Of a DNA stretch of 64,000 nucleotides, positions 1 to 9,330 are shown piece by piece; within the stretch, counting starts at the first letter, position 1; every line of letters starts with the position of its first letter. Location of the stretch: positions 186,001 to 250,000 of the forward strand of contig CALHBJ010000011.1 in the NCBI GenBank assembly GCA_937930845.1. The letters run 5' to 3'. Made by a program: the position numbers and the translations under genes. Origin of the DNA: an uncultured Rhizobiaceae group bacterium. GTDB taxonomy: Bacteria; Pseudomonadota; Alphaproteobacteria; Rhizobiales; Rhizobiaceae. Under the pieces are notes generated by a model. It ran no database searches. It was not told where the DNA came from and worked only from the letters and a program-made list of their open reading frames with translations.

Positions 1-106
1 TCTGTCCTCCCATCACGGCCCGTTCAATAACGACGAGGCCCATTGGGCAGCGTAGCCACAAGCATTGGTGCCTGACAAGTTTTTGGCAACAATTCACACC
101 ACAAAA

Positions 107-137
107 CCAAAAAGGGAGCGCATTTGCGTGCGCTCCC
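107..137 (-). terminator. Rho-independent terminator of the TolC-family gene
   Basis: Read on the minus strand, a perfect 9-bp stem (GGGAGCGCA with TGCGCTCCC, six-base loop) is followed by a run of five T. It lies about 60 bases beyond the stop codon at 199 and fits an intrinsic terminator for the minus-strand gene. Confidence 0.8.
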
Positions 138-198
138 CAGTTCCGATGTCAGCGTTCAAATGCCCGGCCTCGAATTTCCAAGCCGGCATTTCGCTGCC

Positions 199-1701
199 CT
201 AAAGATGCACGTCACCCCGTTGCTGCCACGTCTCTTTCAAAATGCCGGAAAGTTGCGACACGCTCATGCTGGTATCGATATTTTGATCATAGGGATCAGA
301 CCCAACAGCTGCGTAAATGGCTGCAAAGGCATTTTGCAGATCCGCATAGGCAATGTCGTACTCGACGGCTGCAACCAGCGTGTTCATCTGTTCCCGAATA
401 AGCGTTTGTTCTGACGCAACCCGCGCCCTGACAGAGGCGGCAACCTGGGCTTCCAGCTTGCGTTGTATCTGATAATACTCCGCCGCCGTGGCAGCTGACC
501 GGCGCAGATATTTATAGCGCGCCCGTGAGACATAAACCTGGGTCATGATCGCCATTGTGGTGGCAAGTGCTTTCTGGTCCAGCAAGTCATCCTTGGCTTC
601 AACAGCAGACTTGCGTGCTGGATAGGTGAACACTTTCATCAAATTCCAGCCCACCTTGGCCCCGTAACTGACCCAGTTGGAATTGAACAGGAAATCATTG
701 GTATCAAGATTGGCCCCGGCATAGACAGATGCGCCGGGTAGAATTTCCAGAATAGCGGCTTTCGCCTCTTTCTTGTTGATGCGCTCCTGATAGCCAACCT
801 CGCGCAGTTCGGGTCTGTTTTGCAGGGCAATGTCGACCATCTGCTCGCCGGTGGCGTCAATCGCCAGATCGGTCAATCGACGTTTTGATATGTGCAAAGC
901 AAAGCTTGAGCCTGGATTCACATTCATCAGCGCCGCCAATTGCATTTTGGCCGTGCGCAATTCCCGTTCCAGGCGGTGCACCTGGCGTTTGATGTCCACA
1001 AGTTCACGCTGATAGGACAATGCGGAAACGGGAGAAGTATGACCACCATTGTAGAGATGGCGAGATTGCTTCAGCGCCTTTTCGGCGCGGTGGCGCAGTT
1101 TGTGAAAACCATCAAGCAACCGGTCAGCGCTCACCGCGCGCCAATAGGCCGTGCGCACATCTTCAATAATTTTATTGATAATCTTGCGCTTGCGCTCTTC
1201 CGCGATCAGCGCCTCATCAGCCGCCTGTTGCGCACGCACATAGGAAAGTCCAAAATCCAATACATGCCACGAAAATGTCACATCCCCGGCAAACGACCCA
1301 TTGTCTGTAGAGGTGGTGGGATCAACTGAACGCACACCGGCCACAAGCGTGCGGGTAAAACTCGCATTGGTATTGTTGCGATCGGCAACACCGCCATTGG
1401 CAACCAGTTTTGGCAACATGTCCGCCGATTTCAGCCGCAGGTTCTTATTTGCCAGCAGCCGGTTCATGATTTCCACGCGGTAGTCGAGATTGTATTTCAG
1501 TGCCCGCGCCATGGCATCGTATAATGTGATTTTGCCTGTGATTTGCTCTTGATTGGCGGTGACACGCTGCCGTTTATCACTGGCATATTCAGCCAGCGCA
1601 TGTTCCGAATAGGGCGTGGGCGTGATCTGACAACCGGCCAGTAGGAGGGCCGCACCTGCGGTCGCCAGTCCGGTAGTTTTCTTGAGCCGTTTGGCATCCA
1701 T
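199..1701 (-). CDS. TolC-family outer membrane efflux lipoprotein
   Basis: A 500-residue outer-membrane channel protein of the TolC/OEP family, the outer part of tripartite efflux or secretion systems. The N-terminus is a lipoprotein signal ending in LLAGC, so Cys24 would be lipidated. The rest is long alanine-, leucine- and charge-rich helices in two similar halves, as in TolC, with the conserved start of the first half (LYDAMARALKYNLDYRVEIM). An AGGA ribosome site lies seven bases before the ATG. No membrane-fusion protein or inner-membrane pump is adjacent, so its partner must be elsewhere or left of the window. The family is clear; the exported substrate cannot be told. Confidence 0.85.
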   Translation of the reverse strand: MDAKRLKKTTGLATAGAALLLAGCQITPTPYSEHALAEYASDKRQRVTANQEQITGKITLYDAMARALKYNLDYRVEIMNRLLANKNLRLKSADMLPKLVANGGVADRNNTNASFTRTLVAGVRSVDPTTSTDNGSFAGDVTFSWHVLDFGLSYVRAQQAADEALIAEERKRKIINKIIEDVRTAYWRAVSADRLLDGFHKLRHRAEKALKQSRHLYNGGHTSPVSALSYQRELVDIKRQVHRLERELRTAKMQLAALMNVNPGSSFALHISKRRLTDLAIDATGEQMVDIALQNRPELREVGYQERINKKEAKAAILEILPGASVYAGANLDTNDFLFNSNWVSYGAKVGWNLMKVFTYPARKSAVEAKDDLLDQKALATTMAIMTQVYVSRARYKYLRRSAATAAEYYQIQRKLEAQVAASVRARVASEQTLIREQMNTLVAAVEYDIAYADLQNAFAAIYAAVGSDPYDQNIDTSMSVSQLSGILKETWQQRGDVHL

Positions 1702-2037
1702 GGTGAAAAGTCCTTGGGTTCGGTCGTTGGATTGCAGATTTTATTTATTGCAACTTATAGTTGTATTTCTACTCAAATTGAAACACCTGCACATCATCAA
1801 TGATAAGATGAGTACGAGGTGAGATTAGGTTGCGTTTTATCTACAATACAACTTATTAGGGAATTATTGATGAAAGGTAAATGGCCTTGGGGCAAGAAAT
1901 TGACCTTACCGGCACCAAAAATAACCAATAAAGAACAACCGCTTGCACGTTCCGGCCAGAACAAATCAAGATCGACAGCACGTGTGGGTTGTATCAAGTC
2001 GCCAACGCAGGCTGAATCGAAGCAGCTCGTTTTCGGT
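1702..2037. other. 336-bp intergenic region, AT-rich
   Basis: Upstream region of the TolC-family gene and downstream of phnN. It holds the palindrome described at 1751-1763 and a second CAACTTATTAG half-copy at 1849-1859. A 60-codon plus-strand frame from 1870 has an AGGGA-like ribosome site but looks unlike any protein I know and runs into the 3' end of phnN. Nothing else is evident. Confidence 0.5.
1751..1783 (-). promoter_or_regulatory. Possible operator and promoter of the TolC-family gene
   Basis: The sequence CAACTTATAGTTG at 1751-1763 is a palindrome with 5-bp arms. On the minus strand it contains TATAAG, a fair -10 element, with TTTCAA about 19 bases upstream, a slightly long spacing. 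A regulator bound here would block the promoter 50-80 bases before the start codon at 1701. MarR- or TetR-type repressors commonly use such sites near efflux genes, but the regulator is not identified. Confidence 0.35.
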
Positions 2038-2643
2038 TTACGGTCGGTTTGATTCGGCCTCACCGACCAGCCCGGCCGCCTGGCCAATTACTTTGGCCAA
2101 CAAATGCCCACCTTCTTCAACAGTAGACGTATTTTCAACACGACAAACATGTGCATCCGGCGGGAATTCAAAAGGTGCGCGGTTCAATCTGGCCTCAATT
2201 TCTTCGGCATTTTCCCGGCCTCTGGCGCTCAACCTTTTGGCCAGAACATTATTGGGCACATGAATTTCGATCACGCAGACATTTTCATACCGCCTTATTG
2301 CTTCGCCGACCACCGAGCGTGATACATTCAACACGATGGTGTTGCCCGCGCGGATATCCTGCTCAATGGATTTCCCGATCAGATATCCAAGCCCATGAGC
2401 CTGCCATTGAAATGCATAATTACCAGCGCAAACCGCCCGATGAAATGCATCCACAGTCAATGTATGATGAACTTCCAGTTGCGGGTCACACTCTCGCGTG
2501 ATGCTGCGCCGTGCAAACAAAATTGTTTTCTCACTGGCCAGATACTTTGCCGCCGCAGTCAGCAGCGTATCCTTGCCTGCACCGGACGAACCGACCACGA
2601 GCACCAATGCGCCTGGGCCAATTGGAACGTCAGCGTCAGGCAA
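2038..2643 (-). CDS. phnN: Ribose 1,5-bisphosphate phosphokinase PhnN
   Basis: PhnN phosphorylates ribose 1,5-bisphosphate to PRPP, the last step in recycling the ribose released by C-P lyase. The P-loop GSSGAGKDT is near the N-terminus, followed by the kinase-like core with FARRSITR, QWQAHGLGYLIG and a lid with RLSARGREN. I chose the TTG at 2643: it follows GGTGGA by seven bases, overlaps the phnM stop as TTGCCTGA (the same 8-base arrangement as ATGCCTGA between DUF1045 and phnM), and gives the usual length of about 200 residues. An ATG at 2694 or GTG at 2655 are alternatives. It is the last gene of a three-gene transcript. Confidence 0.85.
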   Translation of the reverse strand: MPDADVPIGPGALVLVVGSSGAGKDTLLTAAAKYLASEKTILFARRSITRECDPQLEVHHTLTVDAFHRAVCAGNYAFQWQAHGLGYLIGKSIEQDIRAGNTIVLNVSRSVVGEAIRRYENVCVIEIHVPNNVLAKRLSARGRENAEEIEARLNRAPFEFPPDAHVCRVENTSTVEEGGHLLAKVIGQAAGLVGEAESNRP

Positions 2644-3781
2644 TTCTGCGTCCACCCCGCCAGACACTGCGCACCACCGGCACCTGCAAATCATGCCGCG
2701 AAACGCGCACCAGATCTGCCCGCTTGCCGCTCATAATCGCACCGCGATCATCAAGGCCAACAGTTTCGGCCGGTGTTTTCGTCACCATCGCAATCGCCGC
2801 AGGAAGGGAAATTTCATCGATCTCGTCGGCCAGGCAAAATGGAGCGTGAATCAGGCTCAATGGCACATAGTCGGAGGACAATACATCAAGCAGCCCAGCA
2901 CGGGCCAGATCATGGGCAGCAATATTTCCCGAGTGTGATTTGCCCCGCACCACATTTGGTGCCCCCATTAGCACACTCATTCCCGCGTCATGGCTCGCCC
3001 GCGCCGCCTCCACAGAGGTTGGAAATTCAGCCACCGCAACGCCGTCGCGCACAGCTTCCGCCACATGGGCAAGGGTGGCATCATCATGGCTGGCAATCGC
3101 AATGCCCTGCTGTTTACAAGCCAGTGCAATGTCCATGCGGTTTTTCCGGGAATATTTTTCCGAACGGGCAATCCGCTCGGCAACAAAACGTTCAAACTCT
3201 TCATCGCTCAGGCCACGATTGGTTTTGTAGTACAAGGTGAACTGATCCATGGTCACAAATTGCCGTTGCCCCGGTGCATGATCCATCAGGGACGCCAACC
3301 CCACCGACTTCATGCCTTCAAAGGCGGAAAATTCGTCAACCACGTCCGGCGACGAAACTTCGCAGCGCAAATGCAGGCGATGTTCACTGCGCAACCGGCC
3401 TTGCGATTGGGCACGGTCGAGAGCATCGGCAAGAATGCGCATTTCGCCAGGTTGCCAACTCGATTCCTCATCCGTGCCCATACGCAGGCAATCGAACACG
3501 GTGGTGATGCCGGATGTGGCAATTTGGGCATCATGAGATTGTAAGGCGGACATCACATCCCAGCGCACCCCGGGCCGCGGACCATAGTGATTTTCCAAAT
3601 GATCCGTATGCAATTCCACCAGACCCGGCAGGATATAGTCACCGGCCATATCTTCACCAAGGGCACTGGGGCCGGGTTGAGCTTCGACAATCACCCCATC
3701 GCGCACCACAAGGGTTCCCTCAACAATTTCATCGGGCAAAACCAGTTTTGCGTTGGTCAGTATCTGTTCCATGTCAGGCAT
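2636..3781 (-). CDS. phnM: Alpha-D-ribose 1-methylphosphonate 5-triphosphate diphosphatase PhnM
   Basis: PhnM is an amidohydrolase-superfamily enzyme of the C-P lyase pathway that removes pyrophosphate from the ribosyl phosphonate triphosphate intermediate. Metal-site motifs are visible: LVELHTDHLENH near residue 55 (HxxH), IASHDDATLAHV in the middle, and SSDYVPLSLIHAPF near the C-terminus. The length of about 380 residues is normal. The start at 3781 overlaps the preceding stop by eight bases; an ATG at 3772 is also possible. The genes for the lyase core (phnGHIJKL) are not in the window, so either they are encoded elsewhere or this is a separate salvage unit. Confidence 0.9.
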   Translation of the reverse strand: MPDMEQILTNAKLVLPDEIVEGTLVVRDGVIVEAQPGPSALGEDMAGDYILPGLVELHTDHLENHYGPRPGVRWDVMSALQSHDAQIATSGITTVFDCLRMGTDEESSWQPGEMRILADALDRAQSQGRLRSEHRLHLRCEVSSPDVVDEFSAFEGMKSVGLASLMDHAPGQRQFVTMDQFTLYYKTNRGLSDEEFERFVAERIARSEKYSRKNRMDIALACKQQGIAIASHDDATLAHVAEAVRDGVAVAEFPTSVEAARASHDAGMSVLMGAPNVVRGKSHSGNIAAHDLARAGLLDVLSSDYVPLSLIHAPFCLADEIDEISLPAAIAMVTKTPAETVGLDDRGAIMSGKRADLVRVSRHDLQVPVVRSVWRGGRRIA

Positions 3782-4520
3782 CTATCGCTGAAAATGTCCG
3801 GGGCAATCTGGAGCGACTTCTCCCAGGCGCACCAATTTCAAAACTCTCCAACACATAAAACGGCTGGTCCGCGCCTGGCTGTTTAAACACCGCCAGCCGG
3901 TCGATTTTGAGGCTGTGCTCCGACACTGGCTGGAAGTGCGCACGGGCAGCGCGTTCTACCGAGTCCCGTTGATCTTCAACAATGGGCCCGGCCAGTGTCA
4001 TGTGAAAGCGAAACTCATCCATCACATAAGGATATCCCCACTGGGCCAGCAATTCACGCTGCCTATTTGTAAGAGGCACGCGCAACCGCCGTTCCATCTC
4101 GTCATCAGTTAGTTGCGCACGAAAACTCTCAAATGCCTCAACGACATTGGCAGCCAAGGCACGCAGGGGCGGGCTGTCGACCTTGTGCACAAGTGCCAAA
4201 TGCGGCCCAAGCCAGCGGATGTCCATTTTAGGAATTTCAACAGGAGACAGCAGCGCCGCCTGAGCTTCCACGGCATCCAGAAGCGCACTTTCCGTTTCTC
4301 CAGCTTTGAGACGAAAGGGAGCTTTTAATGTTGCGTGAAAACCATATTTGCGCGGGTTGGCTGTCGCCCTGTCCAGGGCACCGGCAGACAGGCCGGCGAA
4401 CCCGGCCTGATCTACCCTGGCAAATTTCCAGGCACTGTACCCAAGCCAGGTATCTGCAAGGTGGGAAAGGGTCGTGGCCTGATGGGGCGAATAGAAAACG
4501 GCATAACGAACCACGGACAT
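3774..4520 (-). CDS. DUF1045 phosphonate-metabolism protein, 2H phosphoesterase-like
   Basis: A protein of about 248 residues of the family called putative phosphonate metabolism protein (DUF1045), usually found in phn operons. Two HxT-type motifs, HATLKAPF near residue 60 and FHMTLAGPI near residue 175, fit the 2H phosphoesterase / RNA-ligase-like fold, which acts on cyclic phosphates; that suggests a role near the cyclic ribose phosphate step. The start at 4520 is supported by GGAAGG five bases upstream; a longer frame to 4592 lacks this. It is first in the DUF1045-phnM-phnN transcript. The enzymatic reaction is not established from sequence. Confidence 0.8.
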   Translation of the reverse strand: MSVVRYAVFYSPHQATTLSHLADTWLGYSAWKFARVDQAGFAGLSAGALDRATANPRKYGFHATLKAPFRLKAGETESALLDAVEAQAALLSPVEIPKMDIRWLGPHLALVHKVDSPPLRALAANVVEAFESFRAQLTDDEMERRLRVPLTNRQRELLAQWGYPYVMDEFRFHMTLAGPIVEDQRDSVERAARAHFQPVSEHSLKIDRLAVFKQPGADQPFYVLESFEIGAPGRSRSRLPRTFSAIDA

Positions 4521-4720
4521 GAAAACCTTCCAGAAGACTTTGATAAATAATCCACCGCCGCCCGCAACGGACAAATACGGCAGATCATGCAATGGATGGG
4601 TGCGACATATATGGCGGATACATTTATCCCACCAAATTGCACACGACCATTGCTCAACAAGTCCTACAGGAAGTTGGCCCGAACTGCATCAGTTCGACCC
4701 GCATTGGATATCAATAGATA

Positions 4721-4960
4721 TCAGGCAGCTTGCGACAGAAAAACTTCAAGGTCGGCCATGCTGTCCAGCCGCGAAATATCAAAATCCGCATCCGCCAGGT
4801 CAACACCATGTTCGGCCTCAAGGTGCAGCATCAGTTCGGTGGCCGCCATGGAATCCAGAAGGCCGCTGGTGAACAAAGGATCACTATGGGCAATATCCGT
4901 CGATTTTCCACGCTCGCTCAAAAGCTGCTCAACGAAACTGCGAATGGGTGAATCAGTCAT
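4721..4960 (-). CDS. Acyl/aminoacyl carrier protein, DltC-like
   Basis: A 79-residue carrier protein. The pattern FTSGLLDSMAATELML around residue 36 holds the serine that would carry the 4'-phosphopantetheine arm, followed by the usual acidic helix. It starts three bases after the MBOAT gene stop with a TGGAG site nine bases before ATG, so the three genes are one transcript. Its role would be to accept an activated amino or acyl group from the adenylation enzyme and hand it to the membrane acyltransferase. The cargo is unknown. A general fatty-acid ACP is unlikely given the neighbours and the DSM motif in place of the usual DSL. Confidence 0.85.
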   Translation of the reverse strand: MTDSPIRSFVEQLLSERGKSTDIAHSDPLFTSGLLDSMAATELMLHLEAEHGVDLADADFDISRLDSMADLEVFLSQAA

Positions 4961-4963
4961 GGG

Positions 4964-6448
4964 TCAAACTCCAAACAGACTAAGGGCAAAATCAGCACGT
5001 TCCACGAGCGTGCCTTCACCCGATATGTCATCAAAAATCTTAAGAAAGCAGAAGAACGCGATCACATTCATGCGTGGCCAAACGTGATAGGCAAGAAAGC
5101 CATCCTCACGAGCAAATTTGCGGCCACGCCATTGGGAGATGACCAATCCTATGGCCAACACCAGCGAATAGAAAACGGCAGACTGGAAAATCGCCAGATT
5201 TGCGATCAGGTCACCTTCGGCAAATACATAGGTTTCGCGCATGAAGTGGTACATGAAATTGCCCACACCAGCCGCGCAGAAAGTGGCAAAGGCGATGCGC
5301 ACTTTCGTGTTCTTTTTGAAATAGCGCGCAAATGCCGGATAGAAAAAGAAATCCACCAGCAATTCCTTGAAGTAGTAAAAATACCGGTTCCAGAACTCAG
5401 ACAAGCTGCGCGATGCGAGAGGGTTCACCGTATTGCGTGGAATGCAATATCCACTCATGCGAACAACCGCCACAATAAGGTGCCCCCAAACCGAAATTAT
5501 CAGCAGGTCAATGAAGTAATTGACCAACAGGCTGCCCCAGTTCACCACGCCGGGCAAAGCAGCCCCCGTGGCATGGGCGATGATTGCATTGTGCAATGGC
5601 ACCAGGCCTGCCTGTTCATAGGCCGCCCATTGGGCAACCGTGAGAATACCGGTTAACACGAGTGCCCAGACGGCCAGTTTCAGCGCTTTAAGCCGTGTGA
5701 CTGCCAGCTCCCGGTCATCATTTGCCTTGAAGCGGTTGAGATAACCGAAGCTCTTACCAATTGGTGCGGCACTGCCGCCCCAAAACGGGCGCAGGAAAAG
5801 GGCGCGCAATGTGAGCGGTGTCGCGTCCTTGCCGCGCATATCAGCCACCGAATAGGCCAATATCCAGAAACAGGAAATCCACACCCCCACAATTGGCCAC
5901 AACACCGCGCTGGCCACAGACCCCGCGGGAACAGCCATGGCAATGGCCAACAGGCTAAACCACAGCACCATTTGTGCAACCAGCGGTCGCTTGGTCAAAC
6001 GGCCACCAAGGCCTGATTTCACAAGGCCCATAAACAAGGCCGCGATCGCAATAACGATGACAACTGAAAGCGCGGTCAGCCCCTGTGATCCAATTACTGA
6101 AGGCAATGCAGATGCTTTGGTTGACACCAGATCAGACCAGCCTTCGATCCGGAACGGCCGCAGCCCCACATAGGCGAGCGACGAAACCATCAGGATAGCA
6201 AAACGGTGAGCCGGCAGAACAGCCATCAAACCCAGGCTGACCGCAATCAATCCCAGGGCCGCCATGGACATTTTTGTGGTCGCCGCCAACACCAGCACAA
6301 AGATGCCGGAAAGGATCAGTCCGCCCAGATAGCTCGATGCCAGCGCGATGATGCGTTCATTGCTGTCAATCGACAACCAGGCCCGCCGCCAATGCAAGGG
6401 CGACAGGGACATTTGACGCCCCTGTGGCTGAATATCCACGGCACTCAT
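4964..6448 (-). CDS. MBOAT-like membrane acyltransferase (DltB-like)
   Basis: A 494-residue polytopic membrane protein with about ten hydrophobic segments. Residues around 345-405 carry the MBOAT signature: SLSEFWNRYFYYFKELL, then FFFYPAFARYF, then GVGNFMYHF with the likely catalytic histidine. DltB uses the same layout to move D-alanine from its carrier protein across the membrane. The ATG overlaps the adenylation gene stop by four bases and the carrier gene follows three bases after its stop, which ties it to both. The acceptor molecule, perhaps a polysaccharide or lipid at the cell surface, cannot be read. No DltD-like partner is adjacent. Confidence 0.8.
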   Translation of the reverse strand: MSAVDIQPQGRQMSLSPLHWRRAWLSIDSNERIIALASSYLGGLILSGIFVLVLAATTKMSMAALGLIAVSLGLMAVLPAHRFAILMVSSLAYVGLRPFRIEGWSDLVSTKASALPSVIGSQGLTALSVVIVIAIAALFMGLVKSGLGGRLTKRPLVAQMVLWFSLLAIAMAVPAGSVASAVLWPIVGVWISCFWILAYSVADMRGKDATPLTLRALFLRPFWGGSAAPIGKSFGYLNRFKANDDRELAVTRLKALKLAVWALVLTGILTVAQWAAYEQAGLVPLHNAIIAHATGAALPGVVNWGSLLVNYFIDLLIISVWGHLIVAVVRMSGYCIPRNTVNPLASRSLSEFWNRYFYYFKELLVDFFFYPAFARYFKKNTKVRIAFATFCAAGVGNFMYHFMRETYVFAEGDLIANLAIFQSAVFYSLVLAIGLVISQWRGRKFAREDGFLAYHVWPRMNVIAFFCFLKIFDDISGEGTLVERADFALSLFGV

Positions 6449-8067
6449 TTGGCAGTCGCCTTGGCCTTGCCATCGGCCAGATTGTCCGGAGACAGACTTG
6501 GAACTTCGACATTCTTCAATGCCGCTTGTGCAGAATCCAACTCCGCGACCAGAGCATTGCGATCCACCTTGTCATTGGTGTTGCGTGGCAGGTCGGCGCG
6601 AATTTCAACGCGACCTGGCACCATATATTCTGGCAATGTCTGGGCCATTTTCGCGCGAATTTCTTCAGCGCCCATGGCTGGATTGGTTGAAAATCCAACA
6701 AGGCCCTGGGCGCTGCCATCAACAATTGGCCAGGCCACAACTGTGGCAAGATCCGTTTCGCATGCCCGGCGAAGGTGCATTTCCACCTCTTCCAGCTCCA
6801 CCCGGTTGCCCTTGAGCTTCACCTGATTATCGGTGCGACCCATGTGATGGAAAATGCCGTTTTCATCTTTAAAGCCCAGATCACCGGTGAAGTACCAGCG
6901 CTTGCCATCAATCACCCGAAACTTTTCAGCCGTTTGCTGTGGCCGATTGAAATAGCCATCCGCCAGTTGAGCCGATGAAATGGCGATCTCACCTGTTTGT
7001 CCATCCGGCAGGTGATTTCCCTGCGGGTCAACAATTGCGATGTCATAATTGGGATAGGCTTCACCGATAGCCAGAATCTGCCGTTTCTGCGTGACAATGG
7101 GAGGATTAGTGAGGCGTTGGCGCGTGCAAACCACCGTGCCTTCGGTGGGGCCGTAGATGTTCTCTACCACAGAGTTTGAAGCAGCGTCCGCCCAGTCCTG
7201 AACGGCAGCGATTGGCAAAGGTTCACCGCAGAAAATAGACAGGCGAAGCGAAGGGAACATGCCGTGTTTCAAGACATTGTTGCCACGCATGTTGTTGATA
7301 ATTGTCGGGACGGACATCCAAACGCTTATCTCGCGCTTCCGGATAAATGCCTGGGGCGCCATCATATCAAGTGCCGACATAAGGTGCAGTGATGCCCCGC
7401 GTTGCCAGGCAAGAAACGTGTTATGAACGCTTAGGTCGAACGTAATATCATGGGCTTCAGCGATACTGTCTTCAATGCGCAGATCAGTCCAGGGTTGCGT
7501 ATCATCAAGATAGATTTTCAGCGCACCACAAGACACAACCACGCCCTTGGGTTCGCCGGTCGTGCCCGACGTGAACATGATGTAAGCGGTCTCTTCACCA
7601 GAACGCATAACGGGCTCGGCCATTGGTTCTGTGTCAATGAGATCAAGCGAAACTCCGCCCGCCATATTCTCCACCCCGGCACCATAGAAAATTGTTTTTG
7701 GCGCATGGGAAAGCACTTCATCGGTCAGCATTTTCGCGCCATTGTGATCCACCACCAGCGCATCCAGTTGCAGTTTGTCCATGAGGCTGATCAGTCGGGA
7801 CATCGGCCATTTCATGTTGAGTGGCACATAGGTCGCGCCCGCCCAGCAGGCTCCGGCAATACCCACATAGGCGGCAATACTGCGTGAGCCCAAGATGCCA
7901 ACCCGTTTGGTTTTCAAAATCGGCGCGAGAGCTGTCGCCAACCGGGCTGCTTTTTGGGTCAAATCCCCATAGGTGATTTCTTCGCGGCCGACACTGATCG
8001 CCAGGGCATCGGGAAATTTGTTAGCGGTTACGGCAAGATCGGAAACAATATTGTAATTGGACGGCAC
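6445..8067 (-). CDS. Amino-acid adenylation enzyme, DltA-like
   Basis: A 540-residue stand-alone adenylate-forming enzyme. Visible core motifs are YIMFTSGTTGEPKGV near residue 165 (ATP-binding loop), ENIYGPTEGTV near 295, YFTGDLG near 390, GRTDNQVKLKGNRVELEEVE and NDKVDRNAL near the C-terminus (adenylation lysine). The block DITFDLSVHNTF resembles DltA, which activates D-alanine. It begins with GTG; no in-frame ATG lies nearby. It leads the three-gene operon with the MBOAT and carrier proteins, so it most likely loads the carrier. The amino acid or acyl substrate needs structural comparison to define. Confidence 0.85.
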   Translation of the reverse strand: MPSNYNIVSDLAVTANKFPDALAISVGREEITYGDLTQKAARLATALAPILKTKRVGILGSRSIAAYVGIAGACWAGATYVPLNMKWPMSRLISLMDKLQLDALVVDHNGAKMLTDEVLSHAPKTIFYGAGVENMAGGVSLDLIDTEPMAEPVMRSGEETAYIMFTSGTTGEPKGVVVSCGALKIYLDDTQPWTDLRIEDSIAEAHDITFDLSVHNTFLAWQRGASLHLMSALDMMAPQAFIRKREISVWMSVPTIINNMRGNNVLKHGMFPSLRLSIFCGEPLPIAAVQDWADAASNSVVENIYGPTEGTVVCTRQRLTNPPIVTQKRQILAIGEAYPNYDIAIVDPQGNHLPDGQTGEIAISSAQLADGYFNRPQQTAEKFRVIDGKRWYFTGDLGFKDENGIFHHMGRTDNQVKLKGNRVELEEVEMHLRRACETDLATVVAWPIVDGSAQGLVGFSTNPAMGAEEIRAKMAQTLPEYMVPGRVEIRADLPRNTNDKVDRNALVAELDSAQAALKNVEVPSLSPDNLADGKAKATAK

Positions 8068-8209
8068 GGAGTTTGGGCCAGCTCTTCTCAGTGTAATGGA
8101 TCAGCTGAAAATGAAGTCATGGGGCAAAAAGTCAAACCGCTTTGCCGTTTAACCTTAATTGAATACCCTTTCGAAATAATGGGTTAAGCATGTTTGGTTA
8201 CCATTGCGA

Positions 8210-9301
8210 TTATAACTGGTGAACTGCCTCGAGTTTTTCCCAGTTAAACACCACGCCCGTGCCGGCTTCATTGGGTGCAACGGCCAGGTGATTTTCAACC
8301 ACCAAAGGCCGGGTTGTATAGTCATCAATCGGGAAGGAATGGACCTCAATCCATCCGCTGTCTTTTTGGCCAGCAACCAGGCTCACATGTAATTCCTGCA
8401 TCCCATGACTGCACACCGGCACCCCGTGCGCACGCGCAAGTTCGGCAACCCGAAGCCAGCCTGTAATCCCGCCACAATTGGACGCATCGGGCTGAATGAA
8501 CGCCAGGTCGCCATGGGTCAGCGCCTGTTCGAATTCCTCAAATGTGTGGAGGTTTTCACCCTGTGCCAGCGGCATGCCTGTGGCGCGGGCAATTTCCCCG
8601 TATCCGGCAAAATTATCGGGAATAATCGGCTCTTCAAACCACAACAGATTATACGGTTCGAACGCGCGGCAGGCCTCAATGGCCTGTTCCACGCCCATTG
8701 AATAATTGGCATCGACCATGAACGCCACATCAGGTCCGATGAGTTCGCGAATGGCGGCAATCCGTGCCACATCATCGGCGAGGTTGGGCTGTCCAATCTT
8801 GATCTTCACCCCGTTAAAACCCCGGGCCAGATAAGAGCGAATGCTGTCGAGAAGCTTCTCCAGCGGGAAGTTCAGATCGATTCCGCCGCAATAGGCTTTT
8901 GCCGTTTGTGAATTTCCACCTGCCATCTGCCACAATGGCTGCGCGCGCATCTTGCCTCTGATATCCCACAGCGCGATATCAACCGCAGATATGGCAAACC
9001 CGGCAATCCCTCCCCGGCCCACATAATGGGTGTGCCAATACATGGCATCATAAAGCCCATCGATATCTTCACCATCCCGCCCCAACAACATGGGTGCCAG
9101 GTCATGCTCGATCATCGCAAGAATGGCATGGCCACCCTTGCCGCCGGTGTAAGTGTAGCCGGTGCCCTGAATGCCATTGTCCAGCTCAACGGTGACGGTA
9201 ATCAGTTCAAAATGAAAATGATCCCCGTGCTTGGCATCAACCAGCACTTCTTTGAGGGGAACCTGGAAACGCCGTGCCTTAAGGGAAACAATCTGCGCCA
9301 C
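8210..9301 (-). CDS. Mandelate racemase / muconate lactonizing enzyme family, likely sugar-acid dehydratase
   Basis: A 363-residue enolase-superfamily enzyme. The catalytic KxK is in GVKIKIG near residue 167, metal ligands in VDANYS, FEEPI and QGEN, and the Asp-His dyad typical of the mandelate-racemase subgroup in QPDASNCGG and CSHGMQEL. Members with this set abstract a proton next to a carboxylate and usually dehydrate acid sugars. A GTG start with AGGAG seven bases upstream is used. It follows the sugar ABC genes in the same direction, so the transporter probably supplies its substrate or a precursor. Which sugar acid is not readable. Confidence 0.85.
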   Translation of the reverse strand: MAQIVSLKARRFQVPLKEVLVDAKHGDHFHFELITVTVELDNGIQGTGYTYTGGKGGHAILAMIEHDLAPMLLGRDGEDIDGLYDAMYWHTHYVGRGGIAGFAISAVDIALWDIRGKMRAQPLWQMAGGNSQTAKAYCGGIDLNFPLEKLLDSIRSYLARGFNGVKIKIGQPNLADDVARIAAIRELIGPDVAFMVDANYSMGVEQAIEACRAFEPYNLLWFEEPIIPDNFAGYGEIARATGMPLAQGENLHTFEEFEQALTHGDLAFIQPDASNCGGITGWLRVAELARAHGVPVCSHGMQELHVSLVAGQKDSGWIEVHSFPIDDYTTRPLVVENHLAVAPNEAGTGVVFNWEKLEAVHQL

Positions 9302-9330
9302 AGCACTTCTCCTTATGCATCAGGACGTAA

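Noticed and set aside
1870-2052. 60-codon plus-strand frame with an AGGGA-like ribosome site
   Set aside because: Composition is unlike a folded protein, no family is recognisable, and it runs into the 3' end of phnN on the other strand.
4721-8067. Teichoic acid D-alanylation operon
   Set aside because: Enzymes are Dlt-like, but all other genes point to a Gram-negative alphaproteobacterium and no DltD is adjacent.
8154-8190. Inverted repeat near the start of the adenylation gene (CTTAA...ACCC...GGGT..TAAG)
   Set aside because: Arms are interrupted and short; no T-run and no clear operator symmetry.
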